This document shows, in pieces, positions 36,706-48,743 of a stretch of DNA of 50,000 nt. Position 1 is the stretch's first letter, and each line of letters starts with the position of its first letter. The DNA comes from Chrysomallon squamiferum (lineage: Eukaryota > Mollusca > Gastropoda > Neomphalida > Peltospiridae). The stretch spans positions 10,242,449 through 10,292,448 of the forward strand of contig CM022669.1 of NCBI GenBank assembly GCA_012295275.1, given 5' to 3'. A model generated the notes under the pieces. The model made no database searches. It was not told the origin of the DNA and saw only the letters and a list, made by a program, of their open reading frames with translations. Position numbers and translations under genes: made by a program.

Positions 36706-36850
36706 CTGTGTATTTATAAAGTTTATACATGTATTTTTGGATAAAACCTGCTATTCTTTATATCAGTGAACTAAGTGTAAATGTATACTCATTAAAAACA
36801 CATACACACATGCAGGCACACAAACTTTATATATATATATATATATATTA
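36656..36850. repeat. AT/AC and AT microsatellites
   Basis: AT run 36659-36694 followed by CA, and a second AT run at 36829-36848. Confidence 0.9.
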
Positions 36851-37230
36851 TTGCAACATGTGTACTTTGATTTGTAATAAGTTTAAGAAAGTTAAATTAA
36901 ATGTTAGTGCAAGATAACACTGTTTGTTTCTTTTTCTTGTGAGATAAAGGAAAATAAGAACAAATAATAAAGACCTTTTCTCTGCATTTACTGTCCAACT
37001 CTTGAATGTCCACTTTGGTCATCAGTTCAGTCATCTCTAAATAACAAGCCATTTAAAACATGCACATAACATTTGAGCATACACGTGATGATATATAATT
37101 AATTAAACACAGCCATCCATCCATATGAATGTTAGTGTAAAATCCCAATAAAGAGGATGAAGATGGGCTGCAGTTATCTTCTGTCTCTTCTGTAAGCCTT
37201 GGGATGAACTGTATCATACCCATGTTAGCA

Positions 37231-37250
37231 CACACACACACACACATTTT

Positions 37251-37318
<68 letters not shown>
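37231..37318. repeat. CA / AT / GA compound microsatellite
   Basis: CA units, then a short AT run, then about 26 GA units. Confidence 0.95.
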
Positions 37319-37323
<5 letters not shown>

Positions 37324-37711
37324 TGTAGATATATGCTACATACAATCAGGGCAATGATAGCCAATCAGTTAACTGATTTTAAGTGTTTGTTATAGACAGG
37401 TCATAATACAAAGATAAAAAATACGGAAAACACAACAGTATGTATAAAACTGAACTCTCTGATTCTGATAAAATGTTAGTGGGCTGCTAGGTGTACATTC
37501 TAATTATCACGAAGGCTGGATTTATTTTTCACCTGGTACTAATTAATTACTAAGATGATCACATGATACTGTAATAGCAGTTTTTCATCACACGCATATT
37601 GCTATTCTTTACGTGATCAAAATAAGTATAACTATATATGCACAGACACTCACACCTCACTCATATTTATATGCAGAATGTAATCTTATATATATAAGAG
37701 TTTGTCATTTA

Positions 37712-38165
37712 ATATGGATATGAGAAATGATACTTAGAATGTGCGAAATGATATGATTAGGATGTAAGAGATGATATAACAAATGATATAACAAATGATA
37801 TAATAATGATCAGAGAGGTGATATAATAAGGATATGAGAAGTGATGTGAATAGGATTTGAAAAGTGATATAAAAATACAAGACAAATTATAATTAGGATT
37901 TAAGAGATTATATAATTATGATATGAAAAATGATATGATAAGGATGTGAGAAATTACATAGTTAGGATTTGAGAGGTGATATAATAATGATGTAAGAAAT
38001 GATATAATAAGGATTTGACAAATGATATACTTAGAATACGAGAGCTGTTACAATGATATAATAAGGATATGACAAATGATATAATTAGGCTTTGAGAGGT
38101 GATATAATAATGATATAAAAAATGATATAATGTGACAAATGATATAAGAAGTGATATAATAAGTA
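37712..38165. repeat. degenerate ~20-23-bp tandem repeat
   Basis: Variants of AAATGATATAATTAGGAT followed by ATGAGA or TTGAGAG recur about twenty times with variable length. All frames are broken. This is a diverged minisatellite. Confidence 0.8.
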
Positions 38166-38274
38166 TTAAATGCGACTTGTATAATAACTAAAGTATGATA
38201 AATGCTATTATGGTAAGATAGCAGGGCGTTATACAAATGTCACATATTTGAATACAAATAAATAAAACTTCTAC

Positions 38275-38467
38275 CCAAGACGTCTGCCACAGTATGTGCC
38301 ATTTTGGCAAGTCTGGCAACGTTGTGTATGAGGCTGATGCCCCAATCAATGGCATTGGCATGCACGGCCGATGTCTCAGGTGTTGTGGAGTGCAGGAAAA
38401 AGCCGTTGTTTGTTCTGCCTCTGCTCATATCGCCATGGGAGACAATACCTCTTACATAATCCTCGGC
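38275..38467 (-). CDS. candidate - strand exon, unknown protein
   Basis: A GC-richer block stands out from AT-rich flanks. On the - strand the frame is open from 38467 down to a good donor GTAGAAG (38274 downward). Most codons end in C or G, and the residues are varied with a long hydrophobic/amphipathic C-terminal half. The donor splits a codon after its first base. The 5' limit is unclear because no strong acceptor is seen; an internal ATG at 38426-38428 could be a start. The + strand also has an open frame here (38294-38482). I recognise no family; a fragment of an old transposon gene is an alternative. Confidence 0.35.
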
Positions 38468-38784
38468 TTAACCCAAGTTTGAGTATATTTGAGTAGGAAA
38501 TGGCAAAAATTTCTCACATTCTGAAACATTATTTACCCACAATGCAAGACATGTATCTGCCATTTTTTTTTCCCCATCATTCCAAGAGTTTCTGCAGCCA
38601 TGTTGGAAGGAACTGGTTTTGTTGAGATGCTATTGTAAACAAGTGTTTGTTTGTTTATTGTTTGTTTCTTTTTTTTTTTTTTTTTTTTTTTGTATTTTAT
38701 TTTATTTTATTGTGTTCTGTTAGCATAAAATAATAAAAATAAAATGATTTTTAAATAAATGTAAATAAGTAAATTTAAAATGTT
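38468..38784. other. stretch without recognisable gene
   Basis: Unique sequence, then a poly-T run (38671-38691). No feature supported. Confidence 0.4.
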
Positions 38785-38957
38785 AATGTTTTGTTTTATT
38801 TTGTTTTGTTTTGTTTTGTTTCGTTTCGTTTTGTTTTGTTTTGTTTTGTTTTATTTTATTTTATTTTAATTTACTTTCTTTTATTTTATTTTATTTTATT
38901 TTATTTTATTTTATTTTAATTTATTTTATTCTATTTTATTCTATTTTATTTTATTTT
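38785..38957. repeat. TTTTG to TTTTA pentanucleotide microsatellite
   Basis: TTTTG units, with a local TTTCG variant at 38820-38826, change to TTTTA units halfway, with few interruptions. Confidence 0.95.
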
Positions 38958-39397
38958 GTCATTTATGTTTCTTTTTAAATTTCTTTATTATTATTTAAAA
39001 AAAATATATATATATTTTTTTTATTAAATTTCATTTTTATTCTTTTTTCTCTTTTCTAACTTCACTGATTTTATTATGTAACTGATATATCTCTTGCTTT
39101 ATTCTCTTTTTATTTGTATTATTCTTATTATAATTATCCTAGTGTATTTTTTTTTCTGTTAGAAGTTTTCATGAAATCATAATTTAAATACATGCATACT
39201 TTTTGAAAACAGTAATTATTAGGAAGCTTTAAAAAGAACATCTTTCTAAAGAACAAAGGTAATATTTGATGTAAACCATTGGTGGAATAAAAACAATAAT
39301 AATCCTGTTTTACTGTGTTGTTGGCAAAGTGTTATTACATATTTTTATGTTTCTATTGAAAGTGGGTAAACAGTCTTAACAGTTTAATCCAGGCTTC

Positions 39398-39435
<38 letters not shown>

Positions 39436-39649
39436 TATGTATTTCTCCTTTTTTCTTCTTTTATTTCTTACCTTTCTCTTTTTTTTTTTTTTTTTAAATA
39501 TTTATTTATTACTTCTTTCTTTTTTTTTCCATTCCTTTTCATTCTTTCTTTTGTTCATTTATTATTTCCTTCATCTGTTGGAATTTTTGGTATTTTTCCT
39601 CTTCTTTTTTTATAATTTTTAGAATGTATTTATCTTCATTTATCATTCT
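38958..39649. other. T-rich low-complexity stretch without gene
   Basis: Several poly-T runs, the largest at 39400-39432, and CTTT-rich sequence. No gene seen. Confidence 0.6.
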
Positions 39650-39826
39650 CTCTCTCTCTTTATTTGTCTCTTTATATCTCCTCATTCTTGCTTCAGCTCT
39701 CTGTTTCTCCGTCTCCCTCTATTTCATTATCTTCCTCTCATATTCTCTCTCTCTCTCTGTCTCACACACATATTTTTTCTCTCTCTCTCTCTCTTTCACT
39801 CTCTCTCTCTGTCTATATCTATGTCT

Positions 39827-39921
<95 letters not shown>

Positions 39922-40050
39922 ACTCTCTCTGTCTCTCTGTCTATGTCTCAGTCTCTCTGTGTCACACACACACACACACACACACACATTTTCTTACTCT
40001 CTATCTCTCTCTCATCCTCTCTCTCACACACAATCTCATTCATTTTATTA
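39650..40050. repeat. CT microsatellite with CA block
   Basis: Imperfect CT units, a pure CT run (39832-39918), then CA (39963-39987) and more CT. The long poly-Ser/Leu open frames are artefacts. Confidence 0.95.
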
Positions 40051-40108
40051 TTTTAATTTTTTTTTCACCTCTTCATCCACCAGTAATCTTGCAAAGCCAG
40101 TTCAGCAG

Positions 40109-40144
<36 letters not shown>

Positions 40145-40931
40145 AAGAAAGTGATGAGGGAAGACGTAAGTTGATGTGGATGTAAATCGGGAATGACTTG
40201 GTCAACACCAAATACACTCAGACTGTTGGGCGTGCATGTCAAATCTGTCACTTAGCATGGCTAAGCATGTGTGCCGTGTACATTTGAACAAGACAGTCAG
40301 ACACACACCAACACACTGTTTGTATTCTGGTGAGATGTTTTCTCTTGGCAAACCAACTCCCACTACACAATGCACACAGTTTAACTCTATTGCAATTACG
40401 TTTGATTTCGGGAACCAATTTGTCTTCTTTTCGTTGTTATTCTATGTCATGTTTATTTTCTTTTTTTCACGCATTCACGCGTGTTGTTATTTTTTCGTTG
40501 TGTGTTTTCGTATGCGTATTACTTTTAAAATGTTTCGTTTCATTCGAAATAAGTCATTTTATTAAATCTTGTTGGTGTTACCTGTGAGATTTCATGTCAC
40601 TGATTTATAAGACAATGAAGATTGATGTTCATTCTGTGATTACTCAAGGTGAGGAAAAGGTGAGATTTCTCAGTGCTCTTGTACTAAATATTTACCTAAA
40701 ATGCTTTATTTTTATTTATTATTATTAATTTTTTAATGTTATTTACTTATGTATACTGATTGTATAAATTTACCATTTAACATAGTGTGTTATATTATCT
40801 GAATGTTTATAATAATTTCATAGAAAATATTCTGTTATTGAATCTGAAAAGTAATTAATAGTTCAAATTTTATAATCACCTGTATCCAGATAATTTTGTA
40901 TCCAGATAATTTTAACATACATAACACAACA
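40051..40931. other. poly-A run and unique stretch without recognisable gene
   Basis: A poly-A run at 40109-40142 is followed by a segment of mixed composition (40150-40590). The overlapping + frames there show no domain and lack convincing splice sites. Confidence 0.4.
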
Positions 40932-41385
40932 TACAAAACACAAATACACATGCATACACACAAACACATACACATAGACAAACACATAATACATATACAA
41001 ACACACAACTTGTATACAAAACACAAATACACATGCATACACACACACACACACATAGACAAACACATAATACATATACAAACACACAACTTGTATACAA
41101 AACACAAATACACATGTATACACACACACACACACACATAGACAAACACATAATACATATACAAACACACAACTTGTATACAAAACACAAAGAAACATTC
41201 ATAAAATACAAAATATATACAAAAATAAATACAATGCATACACACACACATATACATAGACAAACACATAATGTATACAAACACACAACTTGTTCACATG
41301 TATACACACACACACACACACACATATACATACATATGAAGAAACATTCACACTTGTTCACATGCACACACACACACACACACAG

Positions 41386-41420
<35 letters not shown>
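40932..41420. repeat. ~83-bp higher-order CA-rich minisatellite
   Basis: A unit starting TACAAAACACAAATACACAT begins at 40932, 41015 and 41096, and a diverged copy at 41179 (periods 83, 81, 83). The unit ends in CACACAACTTG, and the internal CA run differs in length between copies. More diverged copies and pure CA runs continue to about 41420. The long - strand Cys/Val-rich frames are artefacts. Confidence 0.9.
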
Positions 41421-41425
<5 letters not shown>

Positions 41426-41825
41426 ACTGAAATGCTGAAAATTTACTATTCATATATTGTAACTGTTTATCATTAACAAGTACACAAATAAACACAGCAA
41501 TAAATAACAGCTGTGAGAAAGAAAAAATATTAAAAAAAATATAAAAAAAAATAACAATAAATCCGACACATACTAGACAGTACTTTCCTCATAACAAAAT
41601 AACAGTCACATCAATGTTTGTGACTCCTGCCATACTGACATTTATGGCCATCATTTGACATGTTTTTATGAGGTGTAGCTTCACAAAAACCACTCCTTTC
41701 ATCATAAAACAATCCTAAAAATCAAACCAAACGTCACTAGACTCATATTCCTACTCCATGACAAGTAAAATCTGAATGGCTTCAAGCTAAATACTAGTTT
41801 CAATGTCAGCTTCTTCTTCTTCTTT

Positions 41826-41856
<31 letters not shown>

Positions 41857-42428
41857 CATTTTTTTTGCTTCTGAGTGCTGTCCAATTTAGCTTAATGGCA
41901 TCTTCCATAGTTTGAACTCACTTTTCTTGATTGATCTAAATTGGGTCATTCCTTTTTTTTTTTTTGCTGTCTTTTTTAATCATGCAAGTGCTTGACCATC
42001 AAAATTATTTATAATAGCTGGGATTTGATGTGTGTGTGTCTGCTGGTGTCACCAGGTGCAGATTCGGGGTGGAGTTTGTTGAAGAAGATTAATGTGGTTA
42101 AAAAAAAACATATTTCCTTAAATATTGCATTATTAGAATGGCTGATTCAGAAATATGTTTAATGTGTGTGTGTGTGTGTGTGTGTGCATGCTTCTATCTG
42201 TGTTAAAATTTTTTTTATCCATCCATGTTTATATTTGTGCATTGATTAATGTGTTCACTCATCATTACTCAGCTGTCTATACAACCATCCAGCTATCTGT
42301 CCTTTCATCCAACCATCTCTCTATGCATCTAGCCTATAACATGTTCAATGTAATGTATGATGTAACTTACCTGAGTTCTTTTTAGTTTAAATTATTTCAA
42401 GAGAATGATAGAGATGAGAAAGAGAAGG
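41421..42428. other. stretch without recognisable gene
   Basis: Holds a poly-T run (41829-41857) and a GT run (42163-42185). No exon or RNA gene supported. Confidence 0.45.
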
Positions 42429-42516
42429 AGAGAGATGCAGAGAGCAAAAGACAGAAAGAAAGAGAGAGATGGAGAGAGATGCAGAGAGCAAAAGACAGAA
42501 AGAAAGAGAGAGAAAC
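42429..42516. repeat. 44-bp tandem duplication in GA-rich sequence
   Basis: The segment beginning AGAGATGCAGAGAGC at 42431 is repeated 44 bases later at 42475, almost without change. The flanks are GA/AAAG-rich. Confidence 0.85.
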
Positions 42517-42639
42517 AGAAGAATGAAAAGGAAGGCAAGAGAAAGAAAGAAAATTGTAGAATGGAGAGTGAAAACAAGAATATGGTTGAGAAATATGGAG
42601 ATTCATAGTGGGATAATGGGAAGGCAGAAAACACTAGAA

Positions 42640-42945
42640 AAGAAAAATGCTGGATATTTCAGAAGATATGATCAAGGGATATAGAAGAAAAATAAAATGG
42701 TGAATGTTACAGAGGATATGATTTAAGAAACTGAGTTAAGGGGTATAGTAGAAAAATATAATGGTGAATATTACTGGGGTTATGATTTAAGGAATTCAGT
42801 TAAGGATATAGTAGAAAAATAAAATGGTGGACATTACAGGCAATGTGATTTAAGGGTCTGAATGAAGGGGTAGAGTAGAAAAGTATAATGGTGAAGGTTA
42901 CAAGGCATATTATATAAGGTGAATAAAGGAGTAGAGTAGAAAAGG
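42640..42945. repeat. ~64-bp tandem repeat, about 4.5 copies
   Basis: A unit with TAGAAAAATAAAATGGTGAA, a TTAC word and GATTTAAG recurs about every 64 bases with moderate divergence. Last copies near 42890-42945 are shortened. No coding frame. Confidence 0.8.
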
Positions 42946-43412
42946 GTGACATGGCAGCAGGGTGACTGAGAAAAAATCAAAGATAAAAATCCATCAGATA
43001 GGTAAATGTAATTAAGGAAGGAAGAAGTTGGAAAATGGTAGAAACTGTATGATAAGCATTACAAGCCTCCAGCCAGGGAAGCCAAGAACTTGATGCAAAA
43101 ATAACCTCATCTTGAGACAAGGGGATGGTTCCTTGCTCTGAGCTACTTCCCTGACTGCTCTATTGTTCTTCTTTCTGCAGTGTAAACACTACTTATGTAC
43201 TGACTACTTACCATTTGTTTATTATGATTGCGTCAGGAATAATTTGACATTTAGAGAAAAAAAAATATAGAAAGAAATAAATAAGCGGATATTGTTTCAA
43301 AATTTTGTAAACAGGTATTATCAAAATAATCAGAATTATGATTAATAACAGTTGTTTTACTAGTAGTATTATTCTGTTTTAAATAATAACATATATATCA
43401 AAAGAGAATTTA
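42946..43412. other. stretch without recognisable gene
   Basis: An inverted pair CAGGGAAG / CTTCCCTG lies at about 43074 and 43146. A T/C-rich tract ending in TGCAG at about 43180 resembles an acceptor but is followed by no useful open frame. Confidence 0.4.
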
Positions 43413-43453
43413 AAAATAATAATAATAATAATTATTATTATTATTATTATTAC

Positions 43454-43486
<33 letters not shown>
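43413..43486. repeat. AAT / ATT microsatellite with dyad symmetry
   Basis: Short AAT run followed by ATT units; the two can pair as a hairpin. Confidence 0.9.
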
Positions 43487-43488
<2 letters not shown>

Positions 43489-45149
43489 GTTAAGAAAAGA
43501 AACAAAAGCAAAAAACACAGCAAAAAAACCCCAAACAAACAAAGAAACAAATAAACAAAACAAATAAATACAAAAATAAAATCATGTATCACTGACAAAA
43601 ATATTTTCAAAAGAATATTATTTCTAAATTAATAACAACAACAATGACAACAGTAACAAACCCCAAAATCCCAGAACCTAATATTAAATTTAAGAGTTAC
43701 AAACAGAACATTCCATTTTTATTTCTTTTAACTAACAATAAATGAAATGTTCAATAATTTTATTTCAAAAATATCTAAATATTATTTAAAAAAAATTAAT
43801 AATATATTTTACATTATGAATAAATACGCAGGTTTGTGATCATCAGCTTTTACCAGTGTGTGTGTGCTTTGTTTTATTATTATAACCCACGTGTTCTACG
43901 AATGTATTTAATTTCTTACATCCTTGTTATGTCTTCACAAACACTTATCAAATGAATTTACAGAATGCATTTAAAATAAAAATGAAAATATAAACCTGGA
44001 GTTAGAATAATCAGAATATTGTTGCCTTTTTTCCTTCTCCATGCATGTGTTAGTACCAGATGTCTTCATCAACTGTTTCAAATACATGTACAAGTACACT
44101 GGTTTTTTGTCAATAATTAGTCTTCATGTTGTATTGAATATAAGTTCATGTACACTGTGATTTTTGTGGGTAATTAGTTTCTTTCTTGGCTTTTTTTCTG
44201 TTGCTTTTTTTTTTGTTTTTTTTGTTGTTGTTGCGAAATGCACTTTTTTCCTGTTCCAAACACATGTGAATACTAGATTGGTGCCAAATATGTCATCTGC
44301 TTTACAAGTCTTGTATAAAGAATTGAACAGGTTAACTCATAACTTACATTTTTGTTTGACATTCTTTGAGGTTCAGGTTCTCTGAATTATATGAATTGTC
44401 AGGAGTTTGAATTTACCTCACAGAAACATCAAAATAAAATAGGTTAGTACATACCATGCATTATATTTTATTTAAAAAAAGAAATCACATTTGTATATGA
44501 TTATCATTGTTGTGTTAGCTAACATTGTCTGAGCAGTTTAGATCATGTTAGAACATACCACAGAATTTCATAGAAAAACCTTCAGTTAAAATAGGTTAAG
44601 CACATTACATGGAATATGAATTACTTAAAAATGAAAAAAAAAATAAAAAAAATCCAACTCTTCCAGGTTTCTATATAATTATCTCACCAAATTAGGTTAT
44701 GTTAGTACATATCACAAATTTATTTTTGTAAATAATAGAGCAATGCCATACTAATTCAGATTAGTATATGCCATACATTTTGACATAGCAACCATACAGA
44801 AATACCATACTAAATCACTTTAGTATATAACCATACAGTTTGACATAGCAGCGACAGAGAACTGTCAAACTAAACCAGGTAAAATACATACCATATATTT
44901 TTGACATAGCAACCGTATGGAAATACCACACTAAACCATATTACCACATACCACATGTTTTTGCTACATCTTCTGTATCCAAAATCAAAGCAAGTTAAGA
45001 TAGACCATGAGATTAAACTTTCAAAAAAACCCTCTTTCTACAGCAATCCCAAACGCCCCCCGCCACTGATAAAAACCACTGATGTTACATAATAGTCGGA
45101 GACTGAAAGCTTTTATTACAAAGTTTTTTTTTTGCTGAGGTGAGAGTCG
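43487..45149. other. AT-rich stretch without recognisable gene
   Basis: No gene seen. Between 44430 and 44960 words such as CATACCA, TTTGACATAGCA and GAAATACCA recur loosely (for example 44783, 44844, 44905), suggesting an old tandem repeat with a unit of about 60 bases. Confidence 0.5.
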
Positions 45150-45395
45150 TTTTACGTCATCAGATGGCGTCATTCCCGGTAACATGAAATCATCGCAGAA
45201 TCTCACGTTTCTTACTCTGTGACGTTAATTAATTTCCACGGCGACGAATGACGTCCATTTTGAATTCAATATCTCTTATACTTTTGCAACACTGATTACC
45301 AAATTACATCCAGCGCTTGTTAAGAATGACCCAGAAAGTCGGTCTTACCAAGCGGTCGTGTAATTTGACCTCTGGTTCTAATTGACCTCTTATGG
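45150..45395. promoter_or_regulatory. possible regulatory block with CRE and nuclear-receptor half-sites
   Basis: GC-richer than its surroundings. Four TGACG/CGTCA words lie within about 100 bases (about 45154, 45169, 45220 and 45249). Two TGACCT words (45366 and 45383) form a direct repeat of the nuclear-receptor half-site on the - strand, and a TATAAGAG word lies on the - strand near 45275. No exon could be assigned next to it. Confidence 0.3.
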
Positions 45396-45824
45396 TTAAA
45401 ATGTTTCGGGTCATGGTGACCCCCCTGCTGTTGTTGTTGTTCATTCACTCTGTGCCTGTAATATGATCTGTGAAGTGATACTTTTTCAGCTCAGCTGATA
45501 TTAGTCACACTAATAGTTGACTATGGGTAATTTGTTATCCTTTTTTGTGTTTTTCTTTTTTGACTCAGCTTTCTTTTAAATGTACACTTCACCCTGATGA
45601 TTTTTTTTGTGTTACGTAATTTCTTTTTTATATGTGTGGAAAATGATACTTATCTATCGGTAAGTCATCTCAAGTTTTTATTTATTTATGTTTTTAATAG
45701 TCATTGTATAGTGTTTGGGTGTGTATGTGAGTTTATGTGTTTAATATGGCATTTGTGAGTTTATGTTTCCATCTGTGTATGAGGGAGGGTGTATCTATGC
45801 ATGTATATATGCATGTATGTTGTA

Positions 45825-45857
<33 letters not shown>

Positions 45858-46244
45858 ATCTTTGTGTGTTATGAATACATGTAGAAATGTTAATATAAAT
45901 TAATTAGTTTCTATTCCAAATAATGCTTGAGCTTTTTGTAAAAAGAAAAAAACAAGAAATCTACCATCATCAGAACTATGTTGTAGAAGATAAGACTATT
46001 TTATTTATTAATATATCCTTCACATTTATATATATCTATTATAAACATTACATTGAACATATAAAGAAATAGAGGAACCAATACACTTCTTTTTTTCAAT
46101 AAGCAACACCAGATCTTTTTTACACCCCATCCCAAAACAGAATAGCACAAACCATAGCCTTTGATAAAAAAAAAAAAGAAAAGGAAAAAAAAGAAGAAGA
46201 AGAAAACTACTTGATTGGGGAAATAATTAAGAGGATGCTAAAAA
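45396..46244. other. stretch without recognisable gene
   Basis: AT-rich, with a GT run at 45827-45848. No supported feature. Confidence 0.45.
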
Positions 46245-46306
46245 AAGAATTGATCCTGCAATAACTGATGCCTTGGCCACTATGCTAACCACAGAACCAA
46301 TATGTA
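46245..46306 (-). mobile_element. tRNA-derived SINE relic
   Basis: On the - strand a good A box (TGGTTAGCATAGTGG, complement of 46277-46291) is followed at tRNA spacing by a decayed B box (GCAGGATCAATTC, complement of 46248-46260). The body beyond it is short and A/T-rich, so it is an old partial copy. Confidence 0.5.
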
Positions 46307-47099
46307 TCATAAGTTCTGTGACACAATGATAAAAAGATTACAAATTTTCAGTAAAGGAAATAGTTTATAAAATACAACAACCCAGTTTCTCTTTAATGTG
46401 TTAGATTTAAATAAGAAAATCTCAGTAATTATTAAAGTGAAAATTGGACAAAAATAACTTTTTAAAAATATCCTGTGTTTTATTTAAAAGGCATCTGTCT
46501 GTTATCTAGAAGGAAAAAAAAAAGAAGTTTTTCTTCATTGTGTTTCTGTGATTACATTCATCTTCAGCTTTATATTAAAAAAAAAAATTAAAAATTAAAT
46601 TTATAATGAAAAATGAAAATAATTTTTTAAAAGTTCTTCTTTAATCTGTGTTTGACATTTGTTAAGTTTAATCTTAAGTAGCTGATTTTGAAAAAATTGT
46701 TCTTTAATTAAATACTTTTTTCATTTTTTGTTTTAATTACTTTTGTTGTTCTTGTTCTTTTTCCTCTTATTGTTATTGTTATTTTTATATTAATTGTTAT
46801 TGTTGTTATTATTTTTATTATTTTTGATACTGCTGTTATTATTATTATTATTATTTTTATTTTTTTTAGTTATTTTGACATTTTTTTTTTTTTTTATGTA
46901 CATATTTTTATTTATAAAAAATATGTTCTGATCTTTAAACAAGATCTTATGGGTTTATACATTTATAAATATGTGTCCTTTATTCTAGAATTAAATGTAA
47001 GTTAGATACATTTTTACATTTTAAGAAGTAATTTGTAATAAATCAGTGGAAAAAGTTATGCATTTTTATATAAGTTTGTATATCAAATTTGTTTCTGTG

Positions 47100-47137
<38 letters not shown>

Positions 47138-47742
47138 TGTAAAATTAACCTTTATGTATAATTTATGATAATATTTGTATAATGTGGTCAAAACTCAACC
47201 TGTTGTAATCATTTGCTCTTGTTTGCCATTTCAACCTTTTCTCCAATTTCTCCAGAATCTTTTTTCTTTTTTTCTTTTTCTAAATCAATGTTACACAGCT
47301 TCTTCAACAGGCTTTAACACACTTGAATTACCGTTACAGAAATAATTTAAACACTTGCATTAGTCTCTTTCATTATTCTGCCTTTAGAAAACAAAATTAG
47401 TTGTTAAAAATTAAAACTGTTTTATTGTTGGTGGAAGAATGGATGAAGTGTGTTGGAACGGGACATTTTTTTTTGGTTTGTTTGCAAACAAGCTGTATAT
47501 CAACCTGTGAGATAAATCATGTATGTGTGTCTTTGTTATGTAAGTCGTATAAGAGATGAACAGTTGTTTGGTCTCTCTGTAGGTTGTATTAATAATGGAT
47601 TTGTTTATTGTGTGTATTCATCTAATGGTTTTACAACATTTATTTTTATTTTACTCAGCTGACAAACAACATGTCTGAACATTATCATTGCTGAGTACAG
47701 TTCTTTGGTACATAAAGGTTTTCCAAATATCCTTTTCTTTGT

Positions 47743-47774
<32 letters not shown>

Positions 47775-48079
47775 GACACACACTCATACAGAACTTGTTT
47801 CCCTAGTCCTATTAGTCACTTTGGAGTTGCGTACATACAAAAATGCATGCATTGCTAAGCATGTCAATATATTCACAAATCAGTCATACATATATAGCTA
47901 ATATACCACACACACACAAATATACATATTCATAGATAAAACACAGACATGCAGACATCATCCACAAACAGATACATACAAACATACATACATACATATA
48001 TATCTGTCATTAACTAATTTAATCTTTAAAAAACCCCAAAGTAAATGAAACATAATTTATCAAGGTAAATGACAGTTTT
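46307..48079. other. AT-rich stretch with GT runs, no gene seen
   Basis: GT microsatellites at 47104-47134 and 47746-47773 and ATT/TTG triplets (46740-46860). No exon supported on either strand. Confidence 0.5.
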
Positions 48080-48440
48080 GAAACACACATACGTGTATGC
48101 ATGCACAAACATAGAGACACACACACATTCACATATACACACATCATATACATTCACACATCATACACATTCACACACCCACATTCACATATACATTCAT
48201 ACATCATACACATTCACACACACACATACATACATATACATACATATACATACACATACATGCATGCAAACATACATACATACTTACACATGTATGCATA
48301 CGCAAACATACATAAACAAGCATACATACATACATACATATATATACAGATATACAAACATACATGCATAAATACAAACATTCACATATACATGCAAACA
48401 TACATAATAATATACATCCATACAAACATACACACAACCA
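48080..48440. repeat. cryptic CACA / CATA tetranucleotide repeat
   Basis: About 360 bases of interrupted CACACATT, ACATACAT and TACATATA words. It shows a roughly 40-base higher-order pattern near 48120-48230. Long His/Tyr/Ile frames are artefacts. Confidence 0.9.
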
Positions 48441-48487
48441 CATTGATTTATGAAGAGGTGTATGTATTAATTTCAAGATTTACATAC

Positions 48488-48743
48488 TGGCTCTAGTGTT
48501 TGTCTCAGATCCTGTGTGACAGCCTGAATGTGGGAAGGGGGGGGGAATGTGAGGCCAGCAGGAAACATGGCATCGTCGCCGCCATGTCCTCGCAGGAGGA
48601 TGTACACAGCGGCAGATGGCACGACGTGGTGACGTAATGTCGACAAGCTGCGGTAGCCGTTGCCAAACCACACACAATGGGATGTGCTGGAATCTTCAAA
48701 CTGATAACCATTCCTCATGCTAATTTTAGCCGTCAACCATCTG
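48488..48743 (-). CDS. candidate - strand exon, unknown protein
   Basis: On the - strand the frame is open across this GC-rich block. An acceptor with a pyrimidine-rich lead (CTCACTCCCAG, at 48744) and a good donor GTATGT (48487 downward) bound 85 codons plus one base. The exon enters after two bases of a codon and leaves in phase 0. About 60 % of codons end in G or C, well above the surrounding DNA, and the residues are varied, including a Gly/Asp-rich turn and a Pro-rich segment near the end. A closer acceptor (ATCAG at 48701) would give 71 codons. I do not recognise the family. A + strand frame at 48677-48925 overlaps only partly and has poorer codon use. Confidence 0.45.

Noticed and set aside
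40835-41421. Cys/Val-rich - strand frames of up to 169 residues that look like a cysteine-rich peptide
   Set aside because: They are translations of the 83-base CA-rich repeat; the Cys-Val pattern is (GTGTGC)-type sequence.
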